A stretch of 36,908 nucleotides of DNA from an uncultured Thiotrichales bacterium (GTDB lineage: Bacteria > Pseudomonadota > Gammaproteobacteria > CAIRSR01), in assembly GCA_903881315.1 (NCBI GenBank), contig CAIRSR010000207.1, positions 1 through 36,908 on the forward strand, read 5' to 3'. The notes under the pieces are model-generated. The model was given only the letters and a program-made list of their open reading frames with translations, was not told the origin of the DNA and did no database searches. Position 1 is the first letter of the stretch; the number at the start of each line of letters is the position of its first letter. A program made the position numbers and the translations under genes. This document shows, piece by piece, positions 33,502 to 36,908 of this stretch.

Positions 33502-34908
33502 CTATGCCTTGCCCGAGCGGATATAACGAATCGCCCGATCGAGGCGTGCAAGGGTGCGCTCCTGGCCGAGCAGTGCAAGGGTGACATCAATGGGAGGAGA
33601 GGCGGTTTTTCCGCATACCGCCACCCGAATCGGCTGGGCGAGTTTCCCGAGTTTGAGTTGGTAATCCTCGGCGCATTGCGCAATGGTTGCGTGCAATAAT
33701 TCTGTGCGCCATTCGCCTAGCTGACTAAGACGATTGCGTAGTTCTTCGAGTGCCGGAAGTATTTCGGGGCGGAGGTTTTTCTCTGCTACGTCGGGTGCAA
33801 AGCTCGTGAAATCACGGTAGAAAAACTCGCTATTGGCGGCCATTTCCACTAGCGTCTTGGCACGCTCGCGCTGGGCGATGACGATCTCGGTGAGGCTTGG
33901 GCCCTCTTGGGGGTCAATACCTAGTTTGCTAAGGTGATAACGCAGGTGTTCTGCAACGTGTGCTGGATCGGTGGTCTTTAGGTATTGTTGATTGAGCCAC
34001 AACAATTTATCAGGGTTAAACGTAGAAGAAGAAAGATTTACATCTCGAATATCGAAGAGTGCAATCATCTCGTCGATTGAAAAGATCTCCTGGTCGCCAT
34101 GAGACCAACCCAGGCGTACCAGATAATTCAGTAATGCTTCTGGCAGATAGCCGTCTTCGCGATAGGAGATTACGCTTACTGCGCCATGGCGTTTGCTAAG
34201 GCGCCCTCCATCCGACCCCAGGATCATCGGGACATGGGCATAAGCGGGTATTGAGGCTCCTAAGGCCTTGAGTAGGTTGATCTGGCGGGGGGTATTATTG
34301 AGGTGATCGTCGCCACGAATCACATGGGTCACGGCCATGTCCCAGTCATCCACCACGACGGTAAAATTATAGGTGGGGGTGCCGTCCGAGCGCACGATAA
34401 TGAGGTCATCTAGGGTATCGTTTTGAAAGGTTACTGCCCCATGGATGAGATCAGGGACGATAGTTGCGCCCTCGGTTGGATTGCGAAAACGGATAACCGG
34501 CGCAATTCCCTCACGCGCCTCTTGACGGCGCCAGCAACGACCATCGTAGCGGGGTTTTTCTTTGTGCGCCATCTGGTCGTTACGCATCTGCTCCAATTCT
34601 TCTTTGCTGCAATAACAGTGATAGGCCTTTTTCTCCGCAAGAAGTTGTGCAGCGACGGCACGATAGCGTTCAAAACGATGGGTCTGATAAAACGGCCCGG
34701 CGTTATATTCTAGGCCGAGCCACGCCATCCCCTCTAGTATGGCTTGCACCGATTCTGCGGTTGACCGCTCTAGGTCGGTATCCTCTATGCGTAGGATAAA
34801 ATTACCCCCGTGCCTGCGTGCATATAACCAAGAGAACAGGGCGGTACGTGCGCCACCGATGTGAAGATAGCCAGTTGGGCTGGGGGCAAAACGGGTGCAA
34901 GGGGGCAT
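33502..34908 (-). CDS. gltX: Glutamyl-tRNA synthetase
   Basis: A 468-aa class I aminoacyl-tRNA synthetase that charges tRNA-Glu. The HIGH-type motif is in FAPSPTGYLHIGGARTAL (residues 7-24) and the KMSKS-type motif is LSKRHG (about 241). The zinc site Cys98, Cys100, Tyr121 and Cys125 (CYC ... YDGRC) has the same numbering as the zinc-binding E. coli enzyme. EDTDLERST and RGDDHLNNTPRQINLLKALG are further signatures. Length matches E. coli GltX (471). It is a single-gene unit on the minus strand facing ahpF. Confidence 0.97.
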   Translation of the reverse strand: MPPCTRFAPSPTGYLHIGGARTALFSWLYARRHGGNFILRIEDTDLERSTAESVQAILEGMAWLGLEYNAGPFYQTHRFERYRAVAAQLLAEKKAYHCYCSKEELEQMRNDQMAHKEKPRYDGRCWRRQEAREGIAPVIRFRNPTEGATIVPDLIHGAVTFQNDTLDDLIIVRSDGTPTYNFTVVVDDWDMAVTHVIRGDDHLNNTPRQINLLKALGASIPAYAHVPMILGSDGGRLSKRHGAVSVISYREDGYLPEALLNYLVRLGWSHGDQEIFSIDEMIALFDIRDVNLSSSTFNPDKLLWLNQQYLKTTDPAHVAEHLRYHLSKLGIDPQEGPSLTEIVIAQRERAKTLVEMAANSEFFYRDFTSFAPDVAEKNLRPEILPALEELRNRLSQLGEWRTELLHATIAQCAEDYQLKLGKLAQPIRVAVCGKTASPPIDVTLALLGQERTLARLDRAIRYIRSGKA

Positions 34909-34988
34909 GGATTTTTCCAGATACTCGGTTAAAGGGATTCATTATCACTGCATACGGTACTGCATTCTCATTGATACGAAACTTCCCC

Positions 34989-35017
34989 TTGATTTTACAT
35001 CAATATCGATCGATACT
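34989..35017 (+). promoter_or_regulatory. Candidate promoter of the tusA-CDF unit
   Basis: TTGATT (34989-34994) and GATACT (35012-35017) each match four of six consensus bases and are separated by exactly 17 bases. They lie 26 bp before the tusA ATG in the gap between divergent gltX and tusA. Confidence 0.4.
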
Positions 35018-35043
35018 GGGCTTCCATCGCCAGGTTCCCTGTC

Positions 35044-35274
35044 ATGGCTCAACATCTACTGGACGTTCGCAATACCCTCTGCCCTATGCCCGTGATTCGC
35101 ACCCAAAATCGGGTTGCCAACCTAGCTCCCGGCGAGATTCTGGAAGTGGTAGCAACCGACCCTGGTGTAATGGCGGATATCCCTTCGTGGGCCAAGATGA
35201 ACGGTCATCACCCCCTCAAAACCTACCGTGAGGGCCCTGATATTTTCGTGGTCATTCAGGTGGGTGGGCAGTGA
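35044..35274 (+). CDS. tusA: TusA family sulfur carrier protein
   Basis: A 76-aa protein with the TusA fold. The sulfur-binding motif is Cys13 in CPMP (CPxP), preceded by the typical LDVRNTLCPMPV start. TusA proteins accept persulfide sulfur from cysteine desulfurase and pass it to tRNA thiolation, molybdenum-cofactor synthesis or sulfur oxidation. No tusBCDE, iscS, dsr or hdr gene is in the window, so which pathway is used is unknown. Its stop codon overlaps the GTG start of the metal transporter gene, implying coupled translation. Confidence 0.9.
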   Translation: MAQHLLDVRNTLCPMPVIRTQNRVANLAPGEILEVVATDPGVMADIPSWAKMNGHHPLKTYREGPDIFVVIQVGGQ

Positions 35275-36437
35275 GCGTATACCAGGCAGTCGACAATCAG
35301 CGCTACCAAGATTCGCAAAAGGTCAATTGGATAGGCACTGGTGCGGACGCCGTTCTTACGGTCATCAAGATTGCTTTTGGAATGGCTGGGCATTCCCAAT
35401 CGCTTGTGGCGGATGGATTTCATTCCTTCGCAGATGTCATTGCAGACCTGGTGGTACTGTTTGCAACCAACCGTGGCAAGGAAGGCCCAGATGCGGAGCA
35501 TCCCTATGGTCATGCACGCATAGAGACCGCTGCCTCGGTAGTGATGGGGCTGGTTCTGTTTATCATCGCCGTTGGCCTGATGTGGGACGCAATCGAACGC
35601 CTGTTCCATCCAGCCCAATTGCTCGTTCCGAGTCATACCCCTCTTTATATCGCAGGGTTTGCGATGTTGGTCAAGGAGTCCCTTTATTGGTACACCATGG
35701 CCATGGCGCGTCGCTACCGATCCCCCCTACTGCGCGCTAACGCCTGGCACCATCGATCTGACTCGATATCCTCGTTGGTGGTTCTGGTTGGTGTTGCTGG
35801 TACCCTGGCTGGTTTACACTACCTAGATGCGATCGGGGCGGTGGTCGTCGGGCTGCTGATTGTCCATGTGGCGTGGGAGCTTTCGTCGAATGCCGTGCGG
35901 GAGTTGGTCGATACCGGCCTCTCGAAAGAACAGGTCGACGCCATACGGCGTGCAATACTGGCGGTGGATGGGGTGCAGACCCTGCATCTGTTACGCACCC
36001 GCCACATGGGATCCAATGCCCTGGTAGACGTTCACATTACGCTCTCCAACTCTGCGATTAGTGTTTCGGAGGGCCATCAGGTGAGCGAGGAGGTACGCGC
36101 CAAACTCATTCAGGAGATCGATGAGGTGGCGGATGTGACGGTGCATATCGATCCGGAGGATGATGAGCAGCAGTCCAGTTGTACCCATCTCCCGTTGCGT
36201 GACAAAATCCTTACCCGATTGGACAAGGTATGGGCTGAGGTCGATGCAGTGCGCCATATGCGCGAGGTGGTTATCCACTATCTGGATGGACAGGTTCATG
36301 TGGATGTCGTGATGCCGCTCTCTGTTTTGGCGGAGGGTGCGGGTGCGGTACGCCATGCAAGTCAGATTGGTGACGCGCTCCGTGAGGCCGCTCGTTCTGA
36401 TCCCGACCTCGGGCGCATACGAGTGCGTTTTGAGTAA
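35271..36437 (+). CDS. Cation diffusion facilitator (CDF) divalent metal transporter, extended C-terminus
   Basis: A 388-aa inner-membrane metal/proton antiporter. It has about six helices, with transport-site residues Asp48, His51 and Asp55 in ADGFHSFAD (helix 2) and His160 and Asp164 in HHRSD (helix 5), and HPYGHARIETAASV between helices 2 and 3. The first cytoplasmic domain (about residues 215-305) contains VDVHITLS. A second, similarly shaped segment (about 320-388) has VHVDVVMPLS, so the usual single C-terminal ferredoxin-like domain appears doubled. Substrate could be Fe, Zn, Mn or Co. It starts with GTG overlapping the tusA TGA by three bases. Typical family length is about 300. Confidence 0.9.
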   Translation: MSVYQAVDNQRYQDSQKVNWIGTGADAVLTVIKIAFGMAGHSQSLVADGFHSFADVIADLVVLFATNRGKEGPDAEHPYGHARIETAASVVMGLVLFIIAVGLMWDAIERLFHPAQLLVPSHTPLYIAGFAMLVKESLYWYTMAMARRYRSPLLRANAWHHRSDSISSLVVLVGVAGTLAGLHYLDAIGAVVVGLLIVHVAWELSSNAVRELVDTGLSKEQVDAIRRAILAVDGVQTLHLLRTRHMGSNALVDVHITLSNSAISVSEGHQVSEEVRAKLIQEIDEVADVTVHIDPEDDEQQSSCTHLPLRDKILTRLDKVWAEVDAVRHMREVVIHYLDGQVHVDVVMPLSVLAEGAGAVRHASQIGDALREAARSDPDLGRIRVRFE

Positions 36438-36537
36438 AGTTCTTTTCGTTTAAGTAGTAGACTTTTATAAGATCTGACCCGACTGGCCCGCGGGAAGGTC
36501 TCCATCTTAGGCCAATCCTCTTACCCTGGAGAAGTAG

Positions 36538-36908
36538 ATGATGTCCCCTTCTGACGTAATCAAGGCAATGCAAGAAAATGAGGTGAAGTTTGTTGATTTT
36601 CGGTTCACTGATACCCGTGGGAAGGAGCAGCACGTTACTGTACCAGCGAGAACTGTCACCGAGGATGTCTTTACTGATGGCAAGATGTTTGATGGCTCTT
36701 CTATTTCTGGTTGGAAGGGTATCCAAGAGTCAGACATGATTCTTATGCCTGAGGCTGGCACAGCCGTGATGGATCCGTTCACCGATGAGCCAACCCTCAA
36801 TTTGCGTTGCGATGTTATTGAGCCGAGCACCATGGAAGGATATGAGCGCGATCCGCGTTCTCTTGCCAAACGTGCCGAAGCCTACCTGCAATCCACCGGC
36901 ATTGCGGA
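36538..36908 (+). CDS. glnA: Glutamine synthetase type I, 5' part only
   Basis: The frame is open from the tandem ATG-ATG at 36538/36541 to the window edge and gives 123 residues of glutamine synthetase, which makes glutamine from glutamate, ammonia and [40 protein letters not shown] and LRCDVIEP match GlnA of E. coli type (beta-grasp N-terminal domain with the active-site DGSSIxGW loop). GGAG at 36528-36531 is six bases before the first ATG. No NtrC site or clear sigma-54 promoter is visible in the 100 bp upstream. The catalytic and adenylylation sites lie outside the window. Confidence 0.95.
   Translation, partial: MMSPSDVIKAMQENEVKFVDFRFTDTRGKEQHVTVPARTVTEDVFTDGKMFDGSSISGWKGIQESDMILMPEAGTAVMDPFTDEPTLNLRCDVIEPSTMEGYERDPRSLAKRAEAYLQSTGIA

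Noticed and set aside
36466-36473. TATAAG/TAAGAT as a -10 box for glnA
   Set aside because: No -35 partner at a suitable distance and no sigma-54 motif; the match is too weak to list.

Overview
This 36.9-kb window looks like chromosomal DNA of a Gram-negative gammaproteobacterium. The evidence is an asd-fimV-truA block, an lptF-type LPS permease, the heptosyltransferase waaF, oxyR-ahpC-ahpF, a zinc-type GluRS and E. coli-like tRNAs. Two bacteriohemerythrins and a TusA/metal-transporter pair would suit a microaerophilic or sulfur-metabolising lineage, but I cannot name the genus. Almost everything is single-copy housekeeping DNA. There is no prophage, CRISPR array, plasmid origin or obvious defence island.

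Layout. 1-865: the 3' end of a tRNA-Ser, then a promoter, tRNA-Gly(GCC), tRNA-Cys(GCA) and an intrinsic terminator. 863-1860: a scar made of two unrelated transposase fragments in opposite orientation, the second carrying two frameshifts. 1918-7977 (minus strand): a hemerythrin, a cupin, a lipoyl-domain dihydrolipoamide dehydrogenase behind a PmtA-like methyltransferase, YggT and ProC. 8467-11442 (plus): a dynamin-like GTPase, a VTT/TVP38 membrane protein and a DEDDh exonuclease. 11760-22631 (plus): GT2 glycosyltransferase, LptF, a HpcH/HpaI-type lyase, MurA, Asd, FimV, TruA, ComF and an EamA transporter, followed by a decayed Spy/LTXXQ-like gene. 23165-26158 (plus): an amino-acid permease, a second hemerythrin, HisI, HisE and a HIT protein. 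26161-30043: WaaF (minus), then divergent thermonuclease, CtpA protease and YibQ-like deacetylase (plus). 30153-33434 (plus): the peroxide module OxyR-AhpC-AhpF. 33502-34908 (minus): GltX. 35044-36908 (plus): TusA, a CDF metal transporter and the start of glnA.

The genes fall into several physiological groups. Envelope and lipid: MurA, LptF, WaaF, CtpA, YibQ, GT2, PmtA, dynamin/VTT and FimV. Amino acids and nucleotides: ProC, Asd, HisI, HisE and GlnA. Redox and oxygen: two hemerythrins, OxyR, AhpC and AhpF. RNA: TruA, GltX and tRNAs.

No clearly new multi-gene system is visible. The observations most worth following are: a G9 tract forming the fimV Shine-Dalgarno region; a hemerythrin abutting hisI; a dynamin-like GTPase next to a VTT protein; a five-residue insertion beside the TruA catalytic loop; an OxyR-like site overlapping the oxyR stop codon, with a strong hairpin between ahpC and ahpF; and a translationally coupled TusA-CDF pair with an extended transporter C-terminus. 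Identifications rest on reading the sequences and on motif recognition; no database search was run.
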